Of a stretch of DNA of 64,000 bases, positions 36,801 to 44,488 are shown piece by piece. Each line of letters begins with the position of its first letter. The stretch's first letter is position 1. The DNA is taken from the NCBI RefSeq assembly GCF_030816485.1, contig NZ_JAUSYC010000001.1:1302001-1366000 (forward strand). The letters run 5' to 3'. The DNA comes from Arthrobacter sp. B1I2 (GTDB lineage: Bacteria > Actinomycetota > Actinomycetes > Actinomycetales > Micrococcaceae). The notes beneath the pieces were generated by a model. That model was given only the letters and a program-made list of their open reading frames with translations, ran no database searches and had not been told where the DNA came from. The translations under genes and the position numbers were made by a program.

Positions 36801-37496
36801 TCACGCTGGGATCGGGCGTGCGCGCCTCAACGCAGCCTGTTGAGCCGAACTCAGTGCTTTATGAAGACCCTGCCTGGAAAGCTGCCATCGTGTTCCTTGG
36901 ATTGTGAACTCCAAAGAGTACTGAGTCGCGATGAGGGAGGAGGCCCTCGCGGGGGTCAGATGGTTCGATTCCAGCGGTTGGTGGAAAGACTTTGTAGTCT
37001 TGGCTTCAATCGAACCAACGCGCGCCACGTCGAACCATTCGTCCTCATCCGGCAGCGGCTGAGGATAAAAAAGCTGGACGTCATGGAGATCCGAACCTGT
37101 GCCGTTGGTGACTTCGTACACCCACCGAAGTGATCCATCGCCTTCGGCACTCTCAACTGTTACATGGGCCTGGACACCGGCAGCTACCTCAAACGCTTCT
37201 TCAAAACGCCTGGCTTGCTCTTCTAGATATTGATCCCTACCGAAGGCGATTGTCACAATGGCCCCAATAAAGCCTAGGACAGTTCCTATGGCAGCGACCC
37301 AATCTGCGTAGTTTCCCCACTTCTCTTCATAGGGCACCAACTGGGTTATCCACGCTATTGCAAGAAAGCACGTGCTCACAAAGAGCAGAAGAACTATGAG
37401 CAGTAGCACACGCTCGAGGAGTGTGCGCTGAGTCCACAGGATTGTTCGTAGCCTTTTCAGTTGTTGCCTCCCTAGTCCATTACCTTGATTAACCAT
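36801..37496 (-). CDS. Membrane protein of unknown function, paralogue of 41716-42246
   Basis: 231 residues from the Met at 37496 (an earlier Met at 37574 is possible; neither has a good Shine-Dalgarno site). Two N-terminal membrane helices (LERVLLLIVLLLFVSTCFLAIAW and DWVAAIGTVLGFIGAIVTIAFG) are followed by a short charged stretch and a soluble beta-rich domain (VTVESAEGDG..WVYEVTNGTGSDLHDVQLFYP). The pattern ADW-A--T-L-FI-A-V ... N-(S/T)G--(I/L)-DV resembles the protein at 41716-42246. Base composition is clearly lower in GC than in flanking core genes. No function is known to me. Confidence 0.65.
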   Translation of the reverse strand: MVNQGNGLGRQQLKRLRTILWTQRTLLERVLLLIVLLLFVSTCFLAIAWITQLVPYEEKWGNYADWVAAIGTVLGFIGAIVTIAFGRDQYLEEQARRFEEAFEVAAGVQAHVTVESAEGDGSLRWVYEVTNGTGSDLHDVQLFYPQPLPDEDEWFDVARVGSIEAKTTKSFHQPLESNHLTPARASSLIATQYSLEFTIQGTRWQLSRQGLHKALSSAQQAALRRARPIPA

Positions 37497-37574
37497 ATTG
37501 GGTTGCCTAGACGGAGAACCGCTCTCTGTCGGGTACGAACGAACCTTCAGGGCTCTCCCTGAGTGCGTCCCCAT

Positions 37575-38585
37575 ACAGCGCCGACACTAGAAGCGCCTGT
37601 TCACTAACGAGCCTTCAGGCTACCCGGACACGAGCCCGCGCAACGCCCGAGAAGGAAACCCCGAAATGATGCATCTGATGCAATACGCAGGGGTTTACTT
37701 TACGTAACGCCGCTTCGGTTGTTGAAGGCTCACCCCCACGCTTCGCGGCAGGAGATTCGCCTGCGCACCGCAGATGGCGTCGCCTAAGACGATCTTACGG
37801 AAGACGGCCATGAAGGGGACTAGCCGGCCAGCCGGGAATCTCTGTAGGCATCTGCGGTTCACTCTGTCCTACCCAAGCTGGAATCCAAGGCAAAGGTTCC
37901 GTCCTGGTGAGGACACGGACGAGCGGGCACCGACAGGGTAAGTTCCTGTGCCGAATCGTATCTGAGGCAGGATCCGAGGCGGTGTGGCGAGGGGCCGCTG
38001 CCCACAACCGGGGACAATCCTGTCCGTGACGTCCACCGCTGCGGCTGCCGAAGGGAGTTCCCCATGGCTCCCGGGAAAGACCAGTCCTGGATAACGAGGA
38101 TTGACCCAAAGGGTCCACTGTATTTGTGGCGAAGTACGCGAACGGGATATCCGGAAAAAACGGGACGACTGCGGCCTGAATGTGCCCGAGCCTGGCCCTT
38201 GGTTGCACGAAGTTTGGATAGCCTGTGGAAGGATCTAGCTGCAGATTAGTGCCGTGCTCAGGATTGCCTCACGCCTCGGCCAGAATAGTGAGGACTTCAA
38301 GCGAGGAAACGGGGCAGCGGAAATGTCCTGCGGAACGATCCGGACGACGGCAACAGCCGCACCACCATTTGCGTCCGTGAGGAAGCCAGTACTTACAAGG
38401 TCAGCATCAACATGACGCAGAAGTAGCACTGGAGACTCAAACTGCGCCTAACGGCCAAGGCAATTCTCCACAGTGCTCCTCCCCGTCGAGGTCGCTAACA
38501 GCATCGAAAGACCCGGAAGCTGCGCAGCCGCCCGCCGAGAAGACCCTTATCGCACCCTACAGACTGCCCCTTCTCACCGCTTGAT
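37575..38585. other. Island stretch without a recognisable gene
   Basis: About 1 kb holds only short, unconvincing frames on both strands. A 60-residue minus-strand frame near 38235-38429 (HVDADLVSTGFLTDANGGAAVAVVRIV) has protein-like codon use but no good start, and may be a remnant. A weak AAACCCC/GGGGTTT inverted pair lies at 37656-37662 and 37690-37696. No tRNA, integrase or insertion sequence is seen. Confidence 0.5.
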
Positions 38586-38768
38586 GACCCGGCTCCAGTA
38601 AGAGACTTCCCCAAGTACGGCAGACCCCTGGCCTATGTGAGTGGTGTCTACGGCAAGTACCACATGGGATGGGCGCACTCTTCAAGCATCAAGCGCGTGA
38701 GCCCAGAGGAGTGGAAAGGCGGGAGCGGGGCTTTGAACACCGATACGCTTATGGCCATCACTCAATAG
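38586..38768 (+). CDS. ATG-less ORF fragment upstream of the Pycsar cyclase
   Basis: The frame ending at TAG 38766-38768 reads ...DFPKYGRPLAYVSGVYGKYHMGWAH then SSSIKRVSPEEWKGGSGALNTDTLMAITQ. It has protein-like composition and codon use, but no ATG or convincing GTG/TTG start; the frame is open back to a stop near 38496. It ends 16 bases before the cyclase start, so it may be the remnant of a third gene of that operon or a gene with an unusual start. I do not recognise a family. Confidence 0.35.
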   Translation, partial: DPAPVRDFPKYGRPLAYVSGVYGKYHMGWAHSSSIKRVSPEEWKGGSGALNTDTLMAITQ

Positions 38769-38784
38769 CGGAGCGAGGGCAAGC

Positions 38785-39507
38785 ATGGCGCTGAAGGCGG
38801 ACGTTGAGAGCGACATCGTAAAGACGGTCAACACAAGTCTCACGACGACGGAACGAAATGACGGCACGATAGAGTCGGTGCCCGACCCAGCGAAGATGAG
38901 CTACTCGGAAGGCCTCTACCTTCCCTCCACGTATCTCTACGCTGATATGCGGGACTCTTCAGGGCTCGTTGGCATTGCGCCAGCGGACACGGTTGCTAGG
39001 GTCATGAAGGCGTATCTGTCGGTGAGCACGCGCATCATCCGCTCCAATAACGGGCACATCCGCAGCTTTGACGGCGACAGAGTTATGGGCATCTATGCTG
39101 GGCCTGATCGCTACACCCGCGCGGTGAAATCAGCTATGCAAATCAAGTGGGCAATGAACGAGCTCGTGCAACCCGCCATCACGAAACAGTTCCCGTCGAT
39201 CAGAAACAACAACTGGCAGCTCAAGCACGGATGTGGTATCGCCAGTGGAAAGTCACTCCTGGTCCGTGCCGGCTTCCGGGGTAATGACGACATGATCTCC
39301 ATTGGCACAGCCCCTAACCTTGCAGCGAAGCTTAGTGACTTACGTGAACACCCTTACAACACGATTATTGGCGGGGGAACCTACAAGCAGCTGAGTAGGG
39401 AAGCTATCGTGCATAAGGAAGAGAACATGTGGACGGGGCCTTATGACTTCAAGATGGGTGGCAAGAACTACACCTATTACAAGACTAGCTACCGGTGGCG
39501 CATCTGA
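38785..39507 (+). CDS. pycC: Pycsar-type pyrimidine nucleotide cyclase (class III cyclase fold)
   Basis: 240 residues, one class III nucleotidyl cyclase domain (about 45-210) and no other domain. The metal-binding aspartates are D54 in YLYADMRDSSG and D98 in SFDGDRVMGIY; N178 in APNLAAKLSDL fits the transition-state Asn. The YxD(I/M)RxSS form, the short stand-alone length, and coupling to a multi-helix membrane protein are features of Pycsar cyclases, which make cUMP or cCMP on phage infection rather than cAMP/cGMP. The stop overlaps the effector start by one base (TGATG). cUMP versus cCMP cannot be told by eye. GC content and codon use are those of the island, pointing to horizontal acquisition. 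Confidence 0.85.
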   Translation: MALKADVESDIVKTVNTSLTTTERNDGTIESVPDPAKMSYSEGLYLPSTYLYADMRDSSGLVGIAPADTVARVMKAYLSVSTRIIRSNNGHIRSFDGDRVMGIYAGPDRYTRAVKSAMQIKWAMNELVQPAITKQFPSIRNNNWQLKHGCGIASGKSLLVRAGFRGNDDMISIGTAPNLAAKLSDLREHPYNTIIGGGTYKQLSREAIVHKEENMWTGPYDFKMGGKNYTYYKTSYRWRI

Positions 39508-40058
39508 TGTGGTGGGACCAGAAGCCTGAGCCGCCCGTAGATACTTCCGACAAAGATGCCCTGGATGCGGCTTGGAGAATCCACGGCGCTCTCATCGACT
39601 GGACAGGCAAAGTAGATGCCAAGGCTTCATTCGCCTTTGCCCTTGAGTCCGCGGCTCTTGGAGTAATCGTGACTCTTTCCGGGAAGGATCGCCTGTTTGG
39701 AGCCCTAGAGGGACCATGGCAGAACATTTCCTACATCATCGCCGCAGCAGCCCTTGTGCTGGGGGCCGGATGCGCTATGTGGGTGGTTATCCCGCGCTTA
39801 CGGGCTACGAAGGTAGGGAAAGAATGGAGCGATAACTTCATCTACTTCGGGCACTTGAAGTACTGGAAGCCGGAAAACCTGCCAGCAAAGATCAAGGCCA
39901 CTGATTTGCTTCCGGTTATCACTAACCAAATGGTGCGCATGAGTAAAATCGCGTGGATGAAGCACGTGCTTGTCGTGATCTCCCTGATTCTTGCTTCAGC
40001 TGCCGGCCTCAGCCTCTTGGTGTGTGCGTTTCTCGTACGAGTGGGATGGACACCGTAA
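39507..40058 (+). CDS. pycTM: Pycsar effector, transmembrane protein (PycTM, DUF5706-like)
   Basis: 183 residues from the ATG at 39507. The N-terminal helix carries LIDWTGKVDAKASFAFALES, the 'DxKAS' signature seen at the first membrane segment of Pycsar effectors. Further hydrophobic segments are AALGVIVTLS, ISYIIAAAALVLGAGCAMWVVI and HVLVVISLILASAAGLSLLVCAFLV. The middle cytoplasmic stretch (about 100-145) would sense the cyclic nucleotide. In the known system, ligand binding makes the membrane protein disrupt the inner membrane and abort infection. Translational coupling to the cyclase supports a two-gene module. Confidence 0.85.
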   Translation: MWWDQKPEPPVDTSDKDALDAAWRIHGALIDWTGKVDAKASFAFALESAALGVIVTLSGKDRLFGALEGPWQNISYIIAAAALVLGAGCAMWVVIPRLRATKVGKEWSDNFIYFGHLKYWKPENLPAKIKATDLLPVITNQMVRMSKIAWMKHVLVVISLILASAAGLSLLVCAFLVRVGWTP

Positions 40059-40074
40059 TACCGCCTGGCAGTAC

Positions 40075-41022
40075 CTAAAGTCCTTCGATGGCCTTCTCAG
40101 CTAGTGATACGACGGCTCCAACTGCTCCCTCGGCTGTGCCAAGGACAGCCAGTTCAATGACCTTGTTCAGAAGCGACTTGAGCTTGCCGGGTTGCGGAGT
40201 CACAGCTGCCGTTTCGTCTTCCAGCTCAGCAATGACCTGCTTGGCCTCGGTCTGGCGATTCTCAGGTATCCCGAGAATGGGGAGTGTCTGGCTAAAAGCA
40301 GATGCAGCCATTCTTGCGCCGTTGATTTGTGTAGTCGTGAGAGTTATCGATTGTTGAGCGCCAGGACTGTTAGTAGCGAGATTAACAGGCCCGTCATTGT
40401 TGAAGTTGTTGATGTACGTAACCGATGCCCTCTCACTCGCCAGGACGGTTGCCGGCTTGTCCTCATGTTCGATTCTTTGCATGCCATAGGTTGTGATCTG
40501 AGGCCGTATGACGCCGCCGCCCATTGCAGCTTTCCCTTGAAGAAGCTGCTCTTCCCGTAGGTACCTCGTTGCCTGGGCGATTTCGCCTTCGGTAAAGGTG
40601 GTTCCATAAAAGGAGCCGTACTTGCTGGAAGAAAAGCCGCTTATGTTTGGTGACGACTTGCCATCTAGTGACTCGTCATAGAGCCACTGGAGAACCGCGC
40701 TCCTAACAGCCTGAGCACGTCTCCGCTTGTTGGACCTGAACGCCTCGAACTCCTCCGCCGTGTCCACTCCCTGCTGAGACATCACTACATCTGTTACAGG
40801 GCCTGACGAGTTATCGAAATTGATCCAGCCCCTATCCTTGAGGCTGTCAAGATCGCTCCCTACAGCGCGCCAGCCTAGGCCAAACTCTTCGGCCTGCTCA
40901 TAGAGACCAGTGGTATCCGCTGAACGATGCCTATTAGTCGCCGCCAGTTCCCGAATCTTCACCAGGAGCTGGAGCTGTCGCAGCACAGCCGGGGAACCAA
41001 GCTCAACTTCGAAATCAACCAT
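40075..41022 (-). CDS. Winged-helix protein with GPVNLATNSPGAQQS motif, unknown function
   Basis: 315 residues. The first about 85 residues look like a winged-helix domain (RQLQLLVKIRELAATNRH...LYEQAEEFGLGWRAVGSDLDSLKDRGWI), and residues about 90-190 could contain a second helical/winged unit. A short beta segment FNNDGPVNLATNSPGAQQSITL (about 210-232) follows, then a helical C-terminus with a glycine/alanine-rich end (GTAEGAVGAVVSLAEKAIEGL). Stretches of the N-x-x-G-x-V-x-x-x-x-x-S-x-x-x-Q type occur in several poorly known actinobacterial accessory proteins. It is convergent with the Pycsar pair, 16 bp apart. I do not recognise a named family. Confidence 0.7.
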   Translation of the reverse strand: MVDFEVELGSPAVLRQLQLLVKIRELAATNRHRSADTTGLYEQAEEFGLGWRAVGSDLDSLKDRGWINFDNSSGPVTDVVMSQQGVDTAEEFEAFRSNKRRRAQAVRSAVLQWLYDESLDGKSSPNISGFSSSKYGSFYGTTFTEGEIAQATRYLREEQLLQGKAAMGGGVIRPQITTYGMQRIEHEDKPATVLASERASVTYINNFNNDGPVNLATNSPGAQQSITLTTTQINGARMAASAFSQTLPILGIPENRQTEAKQVIAELEDETAAVTPQPGKLKSLLNKVIELAVLGTAEGAVGAVVSLAEKAIEGL

Positions 41023-41028
41023 TTCATG

Positions 41029-41399
41029 ATGTTAACAGCGCGGTATCAGCCGGAGCCTCAAGACATGGAGGAAAGGGAAGTAAGGTCCAAACCCTGGCGA
41101 TGGCCTGGCGAATGGATGAGAGGCGATAAATTCTGGCGGGACGTCGGCAGCAGGACCATATCTGGCCTCATAGTCCTCTATATGGGTACTACGCAGCTAT
41201 CGGTCTCGGATACATCCAGCAGCCCGGCTACGCAAGGCTCCTTGTCGCAGAGCTAGCTATCGTCGTCTTTATGAGTGGAATGATGTATGGCGTCAGAACT
41301 ACGACACAGCAAAGCATCCGCTTAATTTCCAACGTACTAAAAATAGTTGGCGACAGTGGCTTGTCTCTCGGCCTCATAATTGTGTCTACAAGTCTCTAG
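41029..41399 (+). pseudogene. Small membrane protein gene with a one-base frameshift
   Basis: Frame 1 reads from Met at 41029 (or 41065) through EREVRSKPWRWPGEWMRGDKFWRDVGSRTISGLIVLYM. From about 41184 a protein-like frame continues one base out of register as GYYAAIGLGYIQQPGYARLLVAELAIVVFMSGMMYGV...LGLIIVSTSL to TAG 41397-41399. Joining the two by adding one base gives about 120 residues with two or three membrane helices. Either a deletion or an assembly error at about 41184 broke it. It starts seven bases from the divergent winged-helix gene. Confidence 0.55.
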
Positions 41400-41715
41400 C
41401 TGTTAGGGCATAGTCCCAGCCTCCCTACTACTTGAGGGACAGGACCAGGACAAACCAATTACAAGCTATTCCCTACTCCCTGCCACTGCTCACGTATCTA
41501 CATACGGCTGGCCATTTGGGATTTGTTCCAACAGGGAGGGTAACAAGCAACAGATCAGCTCTGAAGCGCAAGGACTATGGCAGCGACTACACGGAAGAGC
41601 TTGAGTACTGGCGACTTCCTCATTACTCGGATGAAGCTTCTGATGCCACAGTCAGGTAGCCATCGAGCTCTTCAAAAAGGCATCCTCACGCGGGACCAAA
41701 CGCTAGCATGAGCCA
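41400..41715. other. Short island gap with one doubtful ORF
   Basis: A TTG-initiated frame at 41432-41659 would give 75 residues ending RKDYGSDYTEELEYWRLPHYSDEASDATVR. The end looks protein-like but the front does not, and no ribosome-binding site is seen. I do not call it a gene. Confidence 0.4.
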
Positions 41716-42246
41716 ATGGGGATTTTCTTAAACTGGTGGACCGGGCTTCAGGACGGCAGTAAAGCAGACTGGCTGGCAGGTACAGCAACGGCGCTTGCGT
41801 TCATCGTCGCGGTGGTCTCTCTCGTAATAGAGATACGGCGACGGAAGCGCGCTGAGATTGAAGAACAGGCGATTCAAGTAAGTGGCTGGTTTGATGCCTT
41901 CCACCACCACTTCGTAGTCCAGAACTCTTCAGGGGCTTTGATCTACGATGTTTTCATCTACCTCGTATCAGACAACTTTATCCAGTACTACAAGAGCTCA
42001 CCTAAGAACTTCTCCCTGAAGATGCGTCTTGTAGCCCCAGGAACGAAAGTTACGGTTCCGTGCGACGTTGACTACACAAAGCTGACGGATGTACCACTGG
42101 TGGATCTCATCTTCCGTGATTCGGCCGGCCGCACGTGGATGAGAGATAGGTATGGCCGCCTTCAAGAGATGTCAAAGCCACTGAGCCACATCCGTCCTGA
42201 AACGAAGGACATCGACTACTACGAGCCTGCACCCCAGATTTTCTAG
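41716..42246 (+). CDS. Membrane-anchored protein of unknown function, paralogue of 36801-37496
   Basis: 176 residues. One N-terminal helix (WLAGTATALAFIVAVVSLVIEI, about 20-41) is followed by a basic patch (RRRKRAEIEEQ) and a beta-rich soluble domain (GWFDAFHHHFVVQNSSGALIYDVFIYLV ... PCDVDYTKLTDVPLVDLIFRDSAGRTWMRDRYGRL). The protein ends with a Pro-rich DIDYYEPAPQIF. The layout matches the protein at 36801-37496. The following gene starts 14 bases after its stop, so the two are probably co-transcribed. Function unknown; no Shine-Dalgarno site is seen. Confidence 0.7.
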   Translation: MGIFLNWWTGLQDGSKADWLAGTATALAFIVAVVSLVIEIRRRKRAEIEEQAIQVSGWFDAFHHHFVVQNSSGALIYDVFIYLVSDNFIQYYKSSPKNFSLKMRLVAPGTKVTVPCDVDYTKLTDVPLVDLIFRDSAGRTWMRDRYGRLQEMSKPLSHIRPETKDIDYYEPAPQIF

Positions 42247-42260
42247 CCTATTGTCGTTGT

Positions 42261-42845
42261 ATGCCTGGGGAGATAACTCAAGAAGCAATCAACCTCGCAC
42301 TAGGCTCAGCTGGCCTCGCCGCGACAGGCGCAGTTGCAGCACAGATAGTCGCTGCCGTCTTCACGGGGAAGCGCGAAAAGAAGAAGGCAGAAGCAGAAGA
42401 GCGGCGTTGGCAGATTGAGTCGGACGTCAAGCGACGAGACCGGAACCTGGATCACAAGCTCGACTTGTTTGCTCGCTTCCTGTCTACGGCTGAAAGCGTC
42501 TACCAAGACATGGCATGGGGCACTCAGATAACCGACGATGAGTTCCACGAATACCAGCCACGTCTGCAGCAGCTACGCGAGTTGTCCGAAGAAATCGGCA
42601 TCATCGCACCTGAGACGTACAAGCACACGAACCACGTTCTCACCCTCATCGGCAGGATGCTGAAGATCAAGACGCCGTTCTTGAGCCCGCCCATCAAGAC
42701 TCGAGCGGATCAAGAGGCGATTGAGGAAGCGGAACAACGGGTGACCCGGATGATCCGGCTCACTCGTGCTGCGTTCCGCTCCTACGTAAGCCATCAGCCC
42801 CTAGATTGGCCCGAGAAAGACCTGAAAGAACTCGGCCTTCTTTAA
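42261..42845 (+). CDS. Membrane-anchored coiled-coil protein of unknown function
   Basis: 194 residues. A hydrophobic N-terminus (LGSAGLAATGAVAAQIVAAVFTG, about 14-36) leads into a charged helix KREKKKAEAEERRWQIESDVKRRDRNLDHKLDLFARFLSTAESVYQDM and a largely helical remainder. Actinobacteria have many such 'TM plus E-E-R-R-W coiled coil' proteins of unknown role, often in accessory regions. It probably forms an operon with the preceding gene. A weak 8-bp inverted repeat (42846-42853 with 42884-42891) follows. Confidence 0.65.
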   Translation: MPGEITQEAINLALGSAGLAATGAVAAQIVAAVFTGKREKKKAEAEERRWQIESDVKRRDRNLDHKLDLFARFLSTAESVYQDMAWGTQITDDEFHEYQPRLQQLRELSEEIGIIAPETYKHTNHVLTLIGRMLKIKTPFLSPPIKTRADQEAIEEAEQRVTRMIRLTRAAFRSYVSHQPLDWPEKDLKELGLL

Positions 42846-42886
42846 CCCAATAGTTTCCACAGCTCCTTGAAAAATACCTTTGACTA

Positions 42887-43051
42887 TTGGGAAATTTGGG
42901 CCTTGTATCTTCCCTAACGACAGTGACCACACAAGTGGCTACCGGACTGATTGTTATTCTTCGCACCTCCGACTACCTACTAGAAAAGTTGCCGAAAAAC
43001 ATAGCAACGTACCTCTACAAAGCCATTGGCGAGGATGGCGCACCCTATTGA
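42887..43051 (+). CDS. Possible TTG-start small membrane protein
   Basis: The frame from TTG 42887 to TGA 43049-43051 reads LGNLGLVSSLTTVTTQVATG then LIVILRTSDYLLEKLPKNIATYLYKAIGEDGAPY. The first part could be a membrane helix and the second an amphipathic charged segment. No Shine-Dalgarno site is seen. It may be the C-terminal remnant of a lost gene. The rest of 43052-43385 shows nothing coding apart from a RBS-like GAGGAGG before a five-codon frame at 43151. Confidence 0.3.
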   Translation: MGNLGLVSSLTTVTTQVATGLIVILRTSDYLLEKLPKNIATYLYKAIGEDGAPY

Positions 43052-43385
43052 GCGGCCTGCACCGACTCCGCGAAAGTGTCTCCGCAGGTCAAAGGACCTT
43101 TCGAAGATGAGGGACTACGTGGCGGCAAGTGGCGGGCAGAGGAGGACCGATCATGCGTCTAATGCAATAATCACTGTTCAGCTTTACAAAACGTCGGCTA
43201 TCGGCTCTCTAAATAGGCCCTTGGGGCTCGGAGAAGGACGCGCCTGGCATCGTGGCTGGGCCTTTTCTCTCACCTGCCAGGGCGTGACAGCGTTATCCCC
43301 GCGCAGTGCGGAGGCTTACCCAATTGCCGGCCGGCCATCAACCCTTGGAGGCGTGGTGCCTCAAGGGGTAGCCCATGATGGCACT

Positions 43386-43697
43386 ATGACTGATCCCCAG
43401 CGGAAGCTGTCCGCCGCCGAGCTCGCCGAAGCCGGGCTCACCGGCTGGCGCCTGACCGGCGAGGCCCTCACCGCCACCTTCAGGACCCGGAAGTTCTCCA
43501 TCGGGCTGGAGCTCGTGAACCGCATCGCCGCCTCCGCCGAGGAGGCCAACCACCACCCTGACCTCATGCTCACCTTCCCCGAGGTAGGCGTCACGCTCGC
43601 GAGCCATGATGTCGGCGGGATCACCAGCCGCGACATCGACCTGGCCCGCACCATCAGCGGCCACGCCGCGGACCTCGGGGCCGCCGCCGCGGAGTGA
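43386..43697 (+). CDS. 4a-hydroxytetrahydrobiopterin dehydratase (PCD/DCoH)
   Basis: 103 residues, the usual length of pterin-4a-carbinolamine dehydratase. The helix-strand core ends in AEEANHHPDLMLTFPEVGVTLASHDVGGITSRDIDLARTI, containing the family's (E/A)xxxHHPD histidine pair and the late GG(I/L)TxxDxxLA motif. It dehydrates 4a-hydroxy-tetrahydropterin during pterin recycling. The Met at 43386 is the family start; the open frame extends upstream into non-coding island DNA. High GC marks the return to core genome. Confidence 0.88.
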   Translation: MTDPQRKLSAAELAEAGLTGWRLTGEALTATFRTRKFSIGLELVNRIAASAEEANHHPDLMLTFPEVGVTLASHDVGGITSRDIDLARTISGHAADLGAAAAE

Positions 43698-43973
43698 GTC
43701 CGCGCCGTCCGGCAGGGGCGAAGGATCGTCGAGGCGCTAAGCGGGCTTTACGGAATCGCGATTATCGGCCTTAATGCTGGGGCTTCTGTCGATGCTAGAG
43801 ATATACATCCGTTTGCTCTAAACCAGGCCATGATTCAACCTGCCAGGGCGTTCCCGCCAGCGACAGGCGCCGTCGCCGAATGAGCGACACGTAAGTGACG
43901 GCGCCAGCTGCCGCACTTTAAAGAGACGATGCCTCCCCTTGACCTTCGAGGGACGTCAAGCTAACTTGCCGCC

Positions 43974-44378
43974 ATGGATCAGACGTCAGTGGAGCAGGCA
44001 CTCAACAGCGGTAACGTCCACGAACTGCTCAAAGTTTGGGAAGACTTCAACCGTGGTGAGGCCTCGCTTAGCAATTCCTCCACCGCCAGCGACCAGGCGC
44101 GGGAAGCTGCGGCACATTTTCTGTCAGAGGTGTCGGAAGTCGCCGCGCTGGAGGCGCTGCGGGCAAATGCCAGGGCAGTCGAGCTGCTCACGGCGAGGCG
44201 GTGGTATGTCATGAAATCTGCCCGTGAGGGCGGCGCGATGTGGGCACAGATCGGTGAGGCATTGGGAATCACGAAACAGGCAGCCCACGATTTCTACCGA
44301 CGCAAAATCGAGGAGCAGGAAAAGTACTCGCCGGATCTCCACGACACGGCAGCCGCCCGTGCGGTCCTGGAAGACTGA
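43974..44378 (+). CDS. Helix-turn-helix (sigma-70 region 4-like) protein
   Basis: 134 residues. The C-terminal half contains MWAQIGEALGITKQAAHDFYRRKIE, a helix-turn-helix resembling sigma region 4 or AsiA-type small regulators, preceded by helices (AAHFLSEVSEVAALEALRANARAVELL). Such short proteins are frequent in actinobacteria and their targets are unknown. It lies alone between the PCD gene and metH. The 276-bp gap before it shows no feature I can support. Confidence 0.7.
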   Translation: MDQTSVEQALNSGNVHELLKVWEDFNRGEASLSNSSTASDQAREAAAHFLSEVSEVAALEALRANARAVELLTARRWYVMKSAREGGAMWAQIGEALGITKQAAHDFYRRKIEEQEKYSPDLHDTAAARAVLED

Positions 44379-44488
44379 CATAAGCGTCGCGAGCGGGCAT
44401 CAACTTGCAGCTTTGGGCTGCGAGCGCCCCCGCCGTAGTACACGGACACACAGGGCAATCTTAGGAGCCCCACACGTAACCTGTTTAA

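Noticed and set aside
37669..43202. Imperfect direct repeats (ATGCATCTGATGCAATA at 37669 and ATGCGTCTAATGCAATA at 43151) as attachment sites of the island
   Set aside because: A 15-of-17 match is expected about once by chance in a region of this size, the similarity beyond it needs gaps, and no integrase lies between the copies.
43026..43385. N-terminal extension of the PCD protein
   Set aside because: The upstream part of the open frame is low-GC island sequence with no similarity to PCD, and the family starts at the Met at 43386.
43272..43851. Direct repeat ACCTGCCAGGGCGT at 43272 and 43838 flanking the PCD gene
   Set aside because: Only 14 bp in GC-rich DNA, with no transposase or other sign of insertion. 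PCD looks like a normal core gene.
44379..44488. Cobalamin riboswitch upstream of metH
   Set aside because: The leader is only about 110 nt and lacks the conserved B12-box and stem elements. The same check upstream of the DUF4430/ECF genes was also negative.
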